A DNA stretch of 64,000 nt, from positions 1 to 64,000 of the forward strand of contig JAQGKD010000043.1 of NCBI GenBank assembly GCA_028290285.1, written 5' to 3'. This document shows, in pieces, positions 18,582-27,103 of this stretch. The DNA comes from Hyphomicrobiales bacterium (lineage in GTDB: Bacteria; Pseudomonadota; Alphaproteobacteria; Rhizobiales; Beijerinckiaceae). Position 1 is the stretch's first letter, and each line of letters starts with the position of its first letter. The translations under genes were made by a program, and so were the position numbers. Below the pieces are notes generated by a model, which did not search any database, had not been told where the DNA came from, and worked only from the letters and a program-made list of their open reading frames with translations.

Positions 18582-19132
18582 GTTCAGGAGGCAAAAAAAA
18601 TCGTCATGCACCGATTTTTTTTTCAGCGCGTCGAGCGCCGGTCGGGGCGCGTCCAAGCAGCCGCGCATGTGCCGTCGCGCCTGCTTTGCGCGGGTCTTAA
18701 AAAGCCGTTGAGAAGCATCGCGCAGCGCATTTCGGACTTGACAAGCAAGGCTCCGATAAAGGTCCAGAATAGATTTTGCCGCTTCTGACAAAATTACAGA
18801 TGTGCCTGATAGCAGCCTGTTTCGGCATCTGGAAGGCTCGTTCGACGGGTGAGGGAGTTGGGTCGTCGAGGCCCTCCGCATGACCTGCGGAAGATCTGTG
18901 GCGCTCTTCGGCGGAGGTCTTGATCGGCGTGTCGCGCAAGCCTGCACGAGGTGCGGTTCGCGTCGTCGAATTGCTTGTTTGCGCATGCATCGCGCGCTCA
19001 TTACTCGCCCCTCGGCATGTAATCAGACCTTCTGACACTTGCACGAGTGATTAACAAAGGTACGTTATCCAAGCCTCATGTCGGCTGCATAATCTCTTGG
19101 CTTGCCGACACACTAATCAGAGGGGACCTCAG
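18582..19132. other. Gene-poor region between gatB and the histone H1-like gene
   Basis: About 550 bases with no convincing protein gene on either strand; frames here have random-looking composition. It holds an A/T inverted repeat at 18593-18623, a lone TTGACA at 18738-18743 without a good -10, and a small hairpin CCGCA-TGACC-TGCGG near 18876-18890. A noncoding RNA in 18770-19020 is possible, but I recognise no family. The promoter of the H1-like gene should lie at the right end. Confidence 0.4.
18593..18623. repeat. Poly-A/poly-T inverted repeat
   Basis: Eight A plus TCG (18593-18603) form a perfect inverted repeat with CGA plus eight T (18612-18622), around an eight-base loop; the T run continues one base. 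It is striking in such G+C-rich DNA. It directly follows the gatB terminator and could act as a second transcription stop on either strand. Confidence 0.6.
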
Positions 19133-19534
19133 ATGGCGAAGGCAACCACTAAGCGTAAGCCGGCAGCGAAAAAGACCGCTGCCAAAAAGAGCGCTGTGAA
19201 GAAAAGCGCAGCGAAGAAGACCGTCGCGAAGAAGGCAGTCCGCAAGACTGCTGCGAAGAAGACCGCCGTCAAGAAGACGGCCCGCAAGGCCGTTGCCAAG
19301 AAGGCGACGCGCAAGACGGCCGTGAAGAAGACAGCCCGCAAGACGGCGACGAAGAAGTCCGCCGTCAAGAAGACGACGGCTCGCAAGGCCGTTGCCAAGA
19401 AGGCCGTCCGCAAGACTGCCGTGAAGAAGCCTGCTCGCAAGGCTGTCGCCAAGAAGGCTGTCGCCAAGAAGGCCGTGCGCAAGTCCGCACCGCGCAAGGC
19501 GAAGGTCACGACCCCGGCTCCGGAACAGGCCTGA
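19133..19534 (+). CDS. Histone H1-like Lys/Ala-rich DNA-binding protein
   Basis: 133 residues made almost entirely of short Lys-Lys-Ala units (AAKKTAAKKSAVKK, VRKTAAKKTAVKKTARKA), with Val, Thr, Arg and a few Pro and no acidic residue until the last four residues (PEQA). It resembles bacterial H1-like proteins (Hc1/Hc2, AlgP type) that bind DNA through a disordered cationic tail and compact the nucleoid or modulate promoters. There is no folded domain. ATG 19133 follows AGAGGGGA at good spacing. The tail of TopA in this window has the same composition. Function is inferred from composition only. Confidence 0.85.
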   Translation: MAKATTKRKPAAKKTAAKKSAVKKSAAKKTVAKKAVRKTAAKKTAVKKTARKAVAKKATRKTAVKKTARKTATKKSAVKKTTARKAVAKKAVRKTAVKKPARKAVAKKAVAKKAVRKSAPRKAKVTTPAPEQA

Positions 19535-19774
19535 ACACGGCCGCTTCGGTTGCGGAATATGCCCTGAGGCTCGATCTGGGTCGCCATGAACTGCGATCCT
19601 GCTCCAACTGCAGGTCGTGCGCATCGGACATGACGCACGTCGAATCCTCATGGCTTCGTGCGCCTCTGCCGCTGTTGCCAGGCGCGCCTCTCTCGCTCGT
19701 TCGCGGGTCAGAGAGGCGTGTGTGGTTTCGGGTGACGCGCCACGGCTGCACGTCCGTAAGCCCGCGATAGAGCG
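19535..19774. other. Intergenic region after the H1-like gene
   Basis: 240 bases between convergent genes. I see no gene, no T-tract terminator and no repeat worth naming. Confidence 0.4.
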
Positions 19775-20050
19775 CTATTGCCGCTGGATGCAGAGCGCAG
19801 AGAAATCCCGCCAGATGAGACCGGCGTCAGCACCGGACCTTTTCATCTTCTGCCATTCCGAACCGCAATGTGAGAGGCGTCGGCGCATGTCGGCCTTCGA
19901 CAGTGGTGTCGAGGACGCGGGCGCGGTCGGCGGTGGTTCGACGGACCCTGCTTTGCCACCAGGCGCGTCTGTACGCGCCTTTTGCGCGGCCGCCGGCACG
20001 ACGGAGATCAGCAGGACATAGGTCACCGCCAGCACTGCTTGTCTCGACAT
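19775..20050 (-). CDS. Small secreted protein with two cysteines
   Basis: 91 residues. Residues 1-22 are a clear Sec signal peptide (SRQAVLAVTYVLLISVVPAAAQ, cleavage after AAA-Q or so). The mature part has a Pro/Ala/Ser linker and a C-terminal module of about 35 residues, CGSEWQKMKRSGADAGLIWR then DFSALC, with two cysteines that could form a disulfide. I recall the C-x-x-x-W-x-x-M-K ... W-x-x-F-x-x-x-C pattern from short periplasmic proteins of Hyphomicrobiales without known function. I chose ATG 20050 for the signal peptide; the frame is open to 20134. It follows the lytic transglycosylase gene by 89 bases on the same strand. Confidence 0.65.
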   Translation of the reverse strand: MSRQAVLAVTYVLLISVVPAAAQKARTDAPGGKAGSVEPPPTAPASSTPLSKADMRRRLSHCGSEWQKMKRSGADAGLIWRDFSALCIQRQ

Positions 20051-20139
20051 GCTTATGCTTACCCACCTGCGCTGCGTATCGTTCCATAGCACGCGAGCCA
20101 TCGGGGCTCCCGCGACGCATGAACATGTCCACACGAGGT

Positions 20140-20634
20140 TTATTTAGAGGCTTCCGCGGCCTCGGCCGGTGCAAGGCGGGCCGTATGCATGGCGCGCAGC
20201 AGGCCTTTGCGCTTGGCTTCATAATAGTAGCCGCTCGAATAGAGCGACACGGCGCGGGACTCGTTGCCGCCCGACACGATCCATGCATTGGCCAGATAGG
20301 GCATCGCATAAGTGAGGTTGGTCTCGGCATCGAGAAGGCCCGCAGGGTTGCCTTTGTAGCCCATCTGCCGTGCGGTCGGCAGGCTGATCTGCATCAGGCC
20401 GTAATGGCCGCGCCCACGGAGGTGCGCGTTGTAGCGGCTCTCGCGCATGATGATGCGGTGAGCGAGCGTGTCGGGCAGGCCATGTTGGCGCGCATGCTTG
20501 GCGACGAGCGTCTGCATATCGGCGCTGCGGGCGGTCTCTGCTTGCGCACCGGCGCTCGCGAGCGCGAACATGATCGCCACGCTGGCGCCCGCACGGAGTG
20601 CGGTACGTCGAATGTTGCCGCGGAAGATCGTCAT
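20140..20634 (-). CDS. Short lytic transglycosylase (SLT domain), secreted
   Basis: 164 residues. A signal peptide (TALRAGASVAIMFALASAGAQA) precedes a compact SLT lysozyme-like domain of about 110 residues. The catalytic Glu is in IIMRESRYNAHLRG; GHYGLMQISLPTARQMGY and the AYNAGG-equivalent LYSSGYYYEAKRKG are the other family motifs. Such enzymes cut the MurNAc-GlcNAc bond of peptidoglycan, making a 1,6-anhydro product, and can make local gaps for envelope machines. Start ATG 20634 is preferred to the frame opening at 20682 because the signal peptide begins there. No secretion apparatus lies nearby, so its specific job is open. Confidence 0.85.
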   Translation of the reverse strand: MTIFRGNIRRTALRAGASVAIMFALASAGAQAETARSADMQTLVAKHARQHGLPDTLAHRIIMRESRYNAHLRGRGHYGLMQISLPTARQMGYKGNPAGLLDAETNLTYAMPYLANAWIVSGGNESRAVSLYSSGYYYEAKRKGLLRAMHTARLAPAEAAEASK

Positions 20635-20822
20635 GCAGGCATCCCTCGTGTCATTATCGAAGCGCTCTCGCAGCGGCCACATTTGGGCCCCGAATGCGGC
20701 GATACGCGGGCACGGGGTCGAGAGATTGACGAGTCAGGCCTAGCCGCGCATGCCCGGCCGCGTCATAACGATCTTCCATCAGGTGCTTGCGTCAGAACAC
20801 AAGCTGCGAGAACGGTTCGTCC

Positions 20823-21758
20823 ATGCCCGGCAAAAAGAAGATCCGTACCAAAGCGCGCCCCCGGACCGCACTTTCCGCCGTACGGCCTTTTCGTGGGCGC
20901 ATTGCGCTCACCTATGTGCTGACGTTCGCGGAAGATCTGCTCGAACTGTCCTACCCATGGGCGACGGGACTCGCGATCGACGGGTTGATCGCGCATGAAT
21001 TTCACCAGGCGCTCCCCATTGTGATCGCCTGGACGATGCGAGCCGCGATGGGCTGCTTCCGCCAGATGTACGACACGCGGCTCTATACTCAAGTCTACAA
21101 TACCATCGTCGAGGACACGATCCTGCGCCAGCGCCGGGCGGGGGTGGAGGCGACCAGTGTCGCCGCGCGCTCAGCCATGTCGCGTGAGTTCGTCTCCTTC
21201 TTCGAGATAGATGTTCCCGTCGTCATCACCGCGCTGATCTCGATCGTCGGGTCGGCAGCGATCCTGCTCTGGTACGATCTCATCATCGGGGCTCTGGCCG
21301 CCGTGCTGTTCATACCGGTGTTCCTGGTGAACCGTGTCTACATCCGCGTTACCTCGCGGCTGAACCACGAGCTCAACAATCAACTCGAGCAGGAGGTCGG
21401 GTTTATCGAGCGCGTCGATCCGCTGGAGATTCGTAGGCATTTTGCGCAGGTGCGCAGCTGGCGCGTGAAGCTGTCGGACGCGGCGGCGTTCAACTGGACG
21501 ATCATCGAGGTGCTCTCGATTCTCATCTTCGTCGCGATCCTGCTGCGTGCGACGCTGCTGCCCGCGACCGAGACGGGCGACATTTTTGCGATCCTCGTCT
21601 ACGTCTGGCGTTTGATGGAAGGCCTCGATCACATCCCAACCATCGTGCAGCAGCTGACGCGCCTGCGCGATATCGGGCGGCGCATCAGCGAGGGGGCTTC
21701 GCTCGAAGATGTCAGCGAGACGATCGAAAAGACGGAGCCCGATCCCAAGCCACTCTAG
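20823..21758 (+). CDS. ABC-transporter six-helix membrane domain, no ATPase
   Basis: 311 residues resembling the membrane half of a type IV (exporter) ABC protein. Hydrophobic segments lie around residues 25-50, 55-75, 128-150, 155-178, 227-250 and 255-275, with the long cytosolic extension typical of exporters between (YDTRLYTQVYNTIVEDTILR; SRLNHELNNQLEQEVGFIER). The protein ends EDVSETIEKTEPDPKPL, with no Walker A, signature or Walker B motif, and no ATPase gene follows. ABC six-TM-only proteins are annotated in several proteobacteria, with unknown mechanism. I chose ATG 20823 (MPGKKKIRTKARPRT, a basic cytosolic start). Confidence 0.75.
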   Translation: MPGKKKIRTKARPRTALSAVRPFRGRIALTYVLTFAEDLLELSYPWATGLAIDGLIAHEFHQALPIVIAWTMRAAMGCFRQMYDTRLYTQVYNTIVEDTILRQRRAGVEATSVAARSAMSREFVSFFEIDVPVVITALISIVGSAAILLWYDLIIGALAAVLFIPVFLVNRVYIRVTSRLNHELNNQLEQEVGFIERVDPLEIRRHFAQVRSWRVKLSDAAAFNWTIIEVLSILIFVAILLRATLLPATETGDIFAILVYVWRLMEGLDHIPTIVQQLTRLRDIGRRISEGASLEDVSETIEKTEPDPKPL

Positions 21759-21923
21759 GGGCCCTTGGCGCAACCCGCTGGGCTCAAGCAGGGAGAGGGC
21801 GGAGCGGGCGGCAGGATTGTTCTTCAATTCATGTGAAATAGGGAAAAACCACCTCCTTCCCGTGAATTGTTACGGTTCGCCCACCCGGCTAGATTCGAGA
21901 TCCAGGATTCAACGGATTTCAAA
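21759..21923. other. Intergenic region upstream of cysH
   Basis: 165 bases that should carry the promoter of the sulfur block. It is locally AT-richer around 21820-21860. I find no sure promoter or CysB-type operator. Confidence 0.35.
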
Positions 21924-22676
21924 ATGACAGCCAGCTTTCAGGCGCTCGCCAGCACCCTCGACGGGCGTTTTGCTCAGCTTCAGCCATCCGGGCGCCTCGT
22001 GGCCGCTCGTGAGGCCCTTGGGGGCCGTCTGGTGCTGACCACGAGCTTTGGCTTGGAGGATCAGGTTCTCAGCCATCTCGTCTTTACCGCTGGCCTCGAT
22101 ATCGAGGTGGTGACGCTCGATACCGGGCGGCTTTTTCCGCAGACTTATGCCCTCTGGGCTGAAACCGAGGCGCGCTATGACAGGCGTATCGCGGCTTTCT
22201 ACCCTGAGAGCCGGGAGGTCGAGGAACTGGTCCGTGCGCAGGGCATCGACGGATTCTACGGGTCGGTTCACGCTCGCAAGGCATGCTGTCAGGTGCGCAA
22301 GGTGGGTCCTCTTGGGCGCGCGCTGGATGGCGCCGCCGGATGGATCACCGGCCTTCGCGCCGATCAGTCGCCCGAGCGCACCGGCCTCGGCTTCGCCAGC
22401 TTCGATGGCGAGCGTGGGCTCGTAAAACTCAATCCGCTTTACGACTGGACGCGCGACCGCATTCTCGTCTTCGCCAAGGCGAATAACGTTCCCATCAATC
22501 CGCTGCATGCGAAGTCCTATCTCTCGATCGGATGCGCGCCTTGCACGCGCGCGGTCGCGCCTGGCGAGCCGGAGCGGGCGGGGCGCTGGTGGTGGGAGGA
22601 TCAGTCCCAAAAGGAATGCGGCCTGCATGTCGCCGCCGACGGGCGTATCGTTCGCAGCGCGGAGACGGTCGCATGA
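21924..22676 (+). CDS. cysH: Adenylyl-sulfate (APS) reductase, Fe-S type
   Basis: 250 residues of the PAPS/APS reductase family. Two cysteine pairs, [11 protein letters not shown] near residue 120 and GCAPCTRAV near 207, are the [4Fe-4S] ligands that mark enzymes using APS rather than PAPS; the catalytic Cys is in [10 protein letters not shown] near the C-terminus. It reduces APS to sulfite and AMP with thioredoxin or glutathione. The nucleotide pocket shows [14 protein letters not shown] and [15 protein letters not shown] 21924 is used; the frame is open to 21867. Its stop overlaps cysD by ATGA, so translation is likely coupled. Confidence 0.93.
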   Translation: MTASFQALASTLDGRFAQLQPSGRLVAAREALGGRLVLTTSFGLEDQVLSHLVFTAGLDIEVVTLDTGRLFPQTYALWAETEARYDRRIAAFYPESREVEELVRAQGIDGFYGSVHARKACCQVRKVGPLGRALDGAAGWITGLRADQSPERTGLGFASFDGERGLVKLNPLYDWTRDRILVFAKANNVPINPLHAKSYLSIGCAPCTRAVAPGEPERAGRWWWEDQSQKECGLHVAADGRIVRSAETVA

Positions 22677-23575
22677 TCCAGCTCACGCATCTGCAGAAGC
22701 TCGAAGCGGAGTCGATCCACATTCTGCGCGAGGTGGTCGCCACCTGCGAGCGGCCGGTCATGCTCTATTCAATCGGCAAGGATTCGGCGGTCATGCTGCA
22801 TCTGGCGCTGAAGGCTTTCGCGCCGGGCAAGCTGCCGTTTCCGCTGCTGCACGTTGATACTACGTGGAAATTTCGCGAGATGATCGCCTTTCGCGACCAG
22901 CGGGTGCGCGAACTCGGGCTCGATCTCATCGTCCATATCAATGAAGACGGCGTGCGCGCGGGCATAGATCCGTTTCGCTCAGGCTCCCGCCTGCACACCG
23001 ACATCATGAAGACGCAGGGGCTGAAGCAGGCGCTCGACAAGCATGGTTTCGATGCGGCTTTCGGCGGCGCCCGTCGCGACGAGGAAAAGTCACGCGCCAA
23101 GGAGCGCATCTTCTCGCTGCGCACGGCGGCGCATGGCTGGGACCCGAAGAACCAGCGTCCGGAGCCGTGGTCTCTTTATAATACATACAAGCGCGCGGGT
23201 GAGAGCTTCCGCGTTTTCCCGTTGTCCAACTGGACCGAGGCGGATGTGTGGGACTATGTCGCGCTGGAAAACATTCCGGTCGTCCCGCTTTATTTCGCCA
23301 AGCCCCGGCCGGTGGTCGAGCGCGCCGGTGCGCTGATCATGCGCGACGACGAGCGCATGGACTTGCTGCCAGGCGAGAAGATCCAGTTGCGAACCGTGCG
23401 CTTCCGCACTCTGGGCTGTTATCCGCTAACCGGCGCGGTCGAGAGCGGTGCGGCCACGCTTCCGGAGATCATCGCGGAAATGCGCGGCTCGCGCTCGTCC
23501 GAGCGACAAGGCCGCATGATCGATCATGATGGCGGCGCGTCGATGGAGCAGAAAAAGCAGGAAGGGTATTTCTGA
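22673..23575 (+). CDS. cysD: Sulfate adenylyltransferase small subunit
   Basis: 300 residues, typical. CysD is the catalytic subunit that makes APS from ATP and sulfate, driven by GTP hydrolysis in CysN. The PP-loop motif [18 protein letters not shown] is near residue 26, followed by [35 protein letters not shown] and the C-terminal [20 protein letters not shown]. The frame is open upstream (22532), but ATG 22673, overlapping the cysH stop, matches all relatives ([20 protein letters not shown]). The stop shares one base with the cysN start (TGATG). Confidence 0.97.
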   Translation: MIQLTHLQKLEAESIHILREVVATCERPVMLYSIGKDSAVMLHLALKAFAPGKLPFPLLHVDTTWKFREMIAFRDQRVRELGLDLIVHINEDGVRAGIDPFRSGSRLHTDIMKTQGLKQALDKHGFDAAFGGARRDEEKSRAKERIFSLRTAAHGWDPKNQRPEPWSLYNTYKRAGESFRVFPLSNWTEADVWDYVALENIPVVPLYFAKPRPVVERAGALIMRDDERMDLLPGEKIQLRTVRFRTLGCYPLTGAVESGAATLPEIIAEMRGSRSSERQGRMIDHDGGASMEQKKQEGYF

Positions 23576-25185
23576 TGTCGGCTCTCATCGAGGCCCGCGC
23601 GGAGCCCCTGGATCTCGCGCCGATCACAGCTCCGTTCGCGCCGAGCCTTCTGCGCTTCATCACCTGCGGCTCCGTCGATGACGGCAAGTCGACGCTGATC
23701 GGGCGTCTGCTTTACGACTCCAATGTCGTTCTCGAAGACCAGCTTTCGGCGCTCGAACGCGACTCTCGCAAATTCGGCACGCAGGGCGAGAACCTCGACT
23801 TCGCGCTGCTGGTCGACGGTCTCTCCGCCGAGCGCGAGCAGGGCATCACCATCGACGTCGCCTATCGCTACTTTGCGACATCCGCTCGCGCCTTCATCGT
23901 GGCTGATACGCCGGGTCACGAGCAATATACGCGCAACATGGCGACCGGCGCTTCAACCGCCGAACTCGCAGTCATCCTCGTCGATGCGCGCAAGGGCATT
24001 CTCGCGCAGACGCGGCGTCATTCCTTCATCGTCTCGATGCTCGGCGTCCGGCACGTCATCGTCGCCATCAACAAGATGGATCTCGTCGGCTTCAGCCGCG
24101 TGCGGTTCGAGGAGATCGTTGCCGACTATCGCAAGGTCGCGGCGACGCTCGGCTTTGCGAGTGTGACCTGCATTCCGATCTCGGCGCGCGACGGTGATAA
24201 TGTCGCGGCGCGTTCGACGCGGACGGACTGGTATGACGGGCCGGTCCTCCTGAGCCATCTGGAAAGCATCGACACGACGCCGCCCGAGGCGCGTCAAACG
24301 TCCTTCCGCATGCCGGTGCAATGGGTCAACAGACCGAGTCCCGATTTCCGCGGCTATGCCGGCACTGTGGCCAGCGGCACAATCGGGGAGGGCGACGAAA
24401 TCACGGTCCTGCCGAACGGCCGTCGCAGCCGCGTCGCCCGCATCGTGACGGGCGACGGCGATATTCCGCTGGGTAGTGCGGGACAGGCGTTGACGCTGAC
24501 GCTGGAAGACGAGATCGATATCTCGCGAGGCGACGTGATCGTCTCATCCGGTGACAGCCTGATGGCTACCCGCCTGTTCGCGGCGCGGCTCTTGTGGATG
24601 GTCGATCAGCCGCTCGCGCCGGGTGCCGACTACATACTCAAGCTCGCGACCTCGGACGTGCGTGCGCGGATCTCGTCGATCCGTCATGCCATCGATATCC
24701 ATTCCTTCGCCCCGCATGATGCGAAGGCGCTGGCGATGAACGAGATCGGGCTGGTGGCGATCGGCCTCGATGGTGCGTTGCCGCTCGCCGATTATCGCGA
24801 CGACCGCACCTTCGGCGGCTTTATCCTGATCGACAGAATCAGCCACGCCACGGTGGCGATAGGCTTCGTCGATCTCAGGGTCGACGCTGCGTTCGTCGCT
24901 CCGGCCGTCGAGGCCAAGGGAGCTGGCGCGCGATTGCGCGCTCTCGCGGGCAAGCCAGGATCGCGCGCGCGCGCACAACTGTGGCAAAAGGTCAGCTGGC
25001 GGATCGCCAGCTCCGCGCTGCTCGGCCTGCTCGTTGCCCGATTTACAGGCTCATCTCTGCTTGGCGTCACCGTCGGCGTTGCCGATGCCGCGCTTCGGCC
25101 GCTTTTGTCACTGCTCCATGGGTGTCTCTGGGATCGCTTCGGGAAGCCGGGCGTGGATCTCAACGAAGGCGGCGCCGGGATCTGA
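23575..25185 (+). CDS. cysN: Sulfate adenylyltransferase subunit 1 (GTPase) fused to a DUF2061-like membrane segment
   Basis: 536 residues. Residues about 20-440 are a normal CysN, an EF-Tu-like GTPase that powers APS formation by CysD: P-loop GSVDDGKSTLIGRLL, switch II DTPGHEQYTRNMA, NKMD box. CysN is often fused to APS kinase (CysC). Here residues about 465-522 instead read QLWQKVSWRIASSALLGLLV, then ARFTGSSLLGVTVGVADAAL and LLSLLHGCLWDRFGKPG, which matches the two-helix DUF2061 pattern (WR near the start, TGS in the middle, H..LW at the end). The lack of APS kinase fits the APS-type CysH. The tail could tether the sulfurylase to the membrane near the sulfate importer. GTPase assignment is certain; DUF2061 is by pattern memory. 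Confidence 0.93.
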   Translation: MSALIEARAEPLDLAPITAPFAPSLLRFITCGSVDDGKSTLIGRLLYDSNVVLEDQLSALERDSRKFGTQGENLDFALLVDGLSAEREQGITIDVAYRYFATSARAFIVADTPGHEQYTRNMATGASTAELAVILVDARKGILAQTRRHSFIVSMLGVRHVIVAINKMDLVGFSRVRFEEIVADYRKVAATLGFASVTCIPISARDGDNVAARSTRTDWYDGPVLLSHLESIDTTPPEARQTSFRMPVQWVNRPSPDFRGYAGTVASGTIGEGDEITVLPNGRRSRVARIVTGDGDIPLGSAGQALTLTLEDEIDISRGDVIVSSGDSLMATRLFAARLLWMVDQPLAPGADYILKLATSDVRARISSIRHAIDIHSFAPHDAKALAMNEIGLVAIGLDGALPLADYRDDRTFGGFILIDRISHATVAIGFVDLRVDAAFVAPAVEAKGAGARLRALAGKPGSRARAQLWQKVSWRIASSALLGLLVARFTGSSLLGVTVGVADAALRPLLSLLHGCLWDRFGKPGVDLNEGGAGI

Positions 25186-25213
25186 TATTCGTTTCTTTTG
25201 AGAGGGGGCAATC

Positions 25214-26248
25214 GTGTCACTGATCTTTCGTCGCAAGACCCTGTACCAAATCCTGTTTGCCGCAAGCTTCACCTTCCTGGCGTTGCTGACGACATTGGCG
25301 CGTGCGCAAACCGTGCTGCTCAACGTGTCCTATGACCCGACGCGCGAACTCTATCGCGACATCAACAAGGCGTTCGGGGAGCAACTCGCCGCCGAGAAGA
25401 AGCCGCCCGTCGTCATCCGCAATTCGCACGGTGGATCGGGCGCGCAGGCTCGCGCCGTGATCGATGGGCTCGACGCCGACGTGGTGACGCTGGCGCTGTC
25501 TGCCGATATCGACGCCATCGCACAACGCAGCCAGCGCATTGCAACAGATTGGCAGACGCGCCTGCCCAACAAGGCCGTGCCTTTCAGCTCGACCATCGTG
25601 TTCCTGGTGCGGGCGGGCAACCCCAAGGGCATCAAGGATTGGGACGATCTCGCCAAGCCCGGCGTCGCCGTGGTCACGCCCAACCCCAAGACCTCGGGCG
25701 GCGCGCGCTGGAATTATCTCGCGGCCTGGGGCTATGCGCTCAAGAAGTTCGATGGCGACGACGCGAAGGTCCGCGACTTCGTCGGCCGCATCTACAAGAA
25801 CGCCCCCGTGCTGGATTCCGGCGCGCGGGGCTCCACCGTAAGCTTTGCCCAGAGAGGCGTGGGCGATGTCCTGATCGCATGGGAGAACGAGGCTTATCTG
25901 GCCGATCTCGAATTCGGCAAGGGCAAGTTCGAGATCGTGACGCCGTCCGTTTCGATCCGTGCGGATCCACCGGTCGCGGTCGTCGATGCAAATGTCGATC
26001 GCAAAGGGACGCGTGATGTCGCCGAGGCCTATGTGAAGTTCCTGTGGTCAGACGCAGCGCAGGCCATCGCCGCCAAGAACTATTATCGCCCGGCGAGGCC
26101 CGAGGCAGCTGCGCCTGCCGATCTCGCGCGCTTCGCCAAGCTCCAACTCCTGACCATCGACGACGACTTTGGCGGCTGGGCCAAGGCGCAGGCGACACAT
26201 TTCGCCGATAAGGGTATCTTCGATCAGATCTATCAACCCTCGCGCTGA
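25214..26248 (+). CDS. cysP: Sulfate/thiosulfate ABC transporter, periplasmic binding protein
   Basis: 344 residues. A signal peptide covers about residues 1-32 ([18 protein letters not shown]). The mature start [20 protein letters not shown] is the hallmark of CysP/Sbp proteins, and [38 protein letters not shown] and the C-terminal [20 protein letters not shown] are also typical. It binds sulfate or thiosulfate in the periplasm and delivers it to CysTW. The start is GTG 25214 behind GAGAGGGGG. Separating CysP from Sbp is not possible by sequence alone. cysT follows after 18 bases. Confidence 0.95.
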   Translation: MSLIFRRKTLYQILFAASFTFLALLTTLARAQTVLLNVSYDPTRELYRDINKAFGEQLAAEKKPPVVIRNSHGGSGAQARAVIDGLDADVVTLALSADIDAIAQRSQRIATDWQTRLPNKAVPFSSTIVFLVRAGNPKGIKDWDDLAKPGVAVVTPNPKTSGGARWNYLAAWGYALKKFDGDDAKVRDFVGRIYKNAPVLDSGARGSTVSFAQRGVGDVLIAWENEAYLADLEFGKGKFEIVTPSVSIRADPPVAVVDANVDRKGTRDVAEAYVKFLWSDAAQAIAAKNYYRPARPEAAAPADLARFAKLQLLTIDDDFGGWAKAQATHFADKGIFDQIYQPSR

Positions 26249-26266
26249 TTTCGATCGGAGTTCGTC

Positions 26267-27103
26267 TTGGCTTTTCGTTTTCGACGGAAGAGCGCGATAC
26301 CGGGGTTCGGTCTCGCGCTCGGCTACACCATTGCTTATCTTGGTTTGATTGTTCTGCTGCCGCTGGCGGCGCTGGTTCTGCGTGCGGGTGAGATGGGGGC
26401 GGGCGGCTTGATGTCGCTCGCCAGCGAACCGCGCGTGCTCGGTGCGCTGAGGACGAGTTTCGGTCTGGCACTTCTGGCCGCAGGCACGAATGCTTTCTTT
26501 GGAATGATCGTCGCCTGGGTTCTGGTGCGTTATCGGTTTCCGGGGCGCGGGCTGATCGATGCGGCCGTCGATCTGCCGTTCGCTTTGCCAACGGCGGTCG
26601 CGGGTATCGCGCTCGCCTCGCTGTATGCCCCGAATGGCTGGATCGGTGGACTGGTTGCGCCGTTCGGGTGGAAGATCGCGTTCACGCCGGTCGGTATCTA
26701 CATCGCGCTGGTGTTCGTCGGCTTGCCGTTCATCGTTCGCACGGTGCAGCCCGTCATTGCCGAATGCGACCGCGAGATCGAGGAAGCATCGGCGACGCTG
26801 GGCGCGACGCGCTGGCAGACTGTGTGGCGCGTGGTTCTGCCGCCACTCATGCCTGCGCTGTTGACCGGCTTTGCGCTCGCTTTCGCGCGCGGTGTCGGCG
26901 AATACGGCTCGATCATCTTCATCGCGGGCAACATTCCCTATGTGTCGGAGATCGCGCCGCTGCTGATCGTCATCAAGCTCGAGGAATACGATTATGCGGG
27001 CGCGACGGCGATTGCGACCGTGATGCTCGCGGTGGCTTTCGTCATTCTCCTTGTCATCAATCTCGTGCAGGCCTGGAGCCGGAAGAGGTTCGGTCATGTC
27101 TGA
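26267..27103 (+). CDS. cysT: Sulfate ABC transporter permease CysT (CysU)
   Basis: 278 residues with six hydrophobic helices. The EAA loop that contacts the ATPase reads [20 protein letters not shown], followed by [20 protein letters not shown], then [20 protein letters not shown], specific for CysT/CysW permeases. The start is TTG 26267, with GGAG seven bases upstream; no ATG gives a better N-terminus. The last eight bases overlap cysW. Confidence 0.95.
   Translation: MAFRFRRKSAIPGFGLALGYTIAYLGLIVLLPLAALVLRAGEMGAGGLMSLASEPRVLGALRTSFGLALLAAGTNAFFGMIVAWVLVRYRFPGRGLIDAAVDLPFALPTAVAGIALASLYAPNGWIGGLVAPFGWKIAFTPVGIYIALVFVGLPFIVRTVQPVIAECDREIEEASATLGATRWQTVWRVVLPPLMPALLTGFALAFARGVGEYGSIIFIAGNIPYVSEIAPLLIVIKLEEYDYAGATAIATVMLAVAFVILLVINLVQAWSRKRFGHV

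Noticed and set aside
18738-18771. Promoter from TTGACA at 18738
   Set aside because: No acceptable -10 at 16-18 bases; kept only as a note.
18821-18960. 6S RNA or SRP RNA in the gatB downstream region
   Set aside because: I could not build the conserved secondary structure or find conserved loops by eye.
18465-19001. 178-residue minus-strand frame over the gatB terminator region
   Set aside because: It overlaps the terminator and the A/T repeat, and its composition is random.
19870-20922. 350-residue plus-strand frame
   Set aside because: Antisense to the secreted protein and the SLT gene, both with signal peptides and, for SLT, catalytic motifs.
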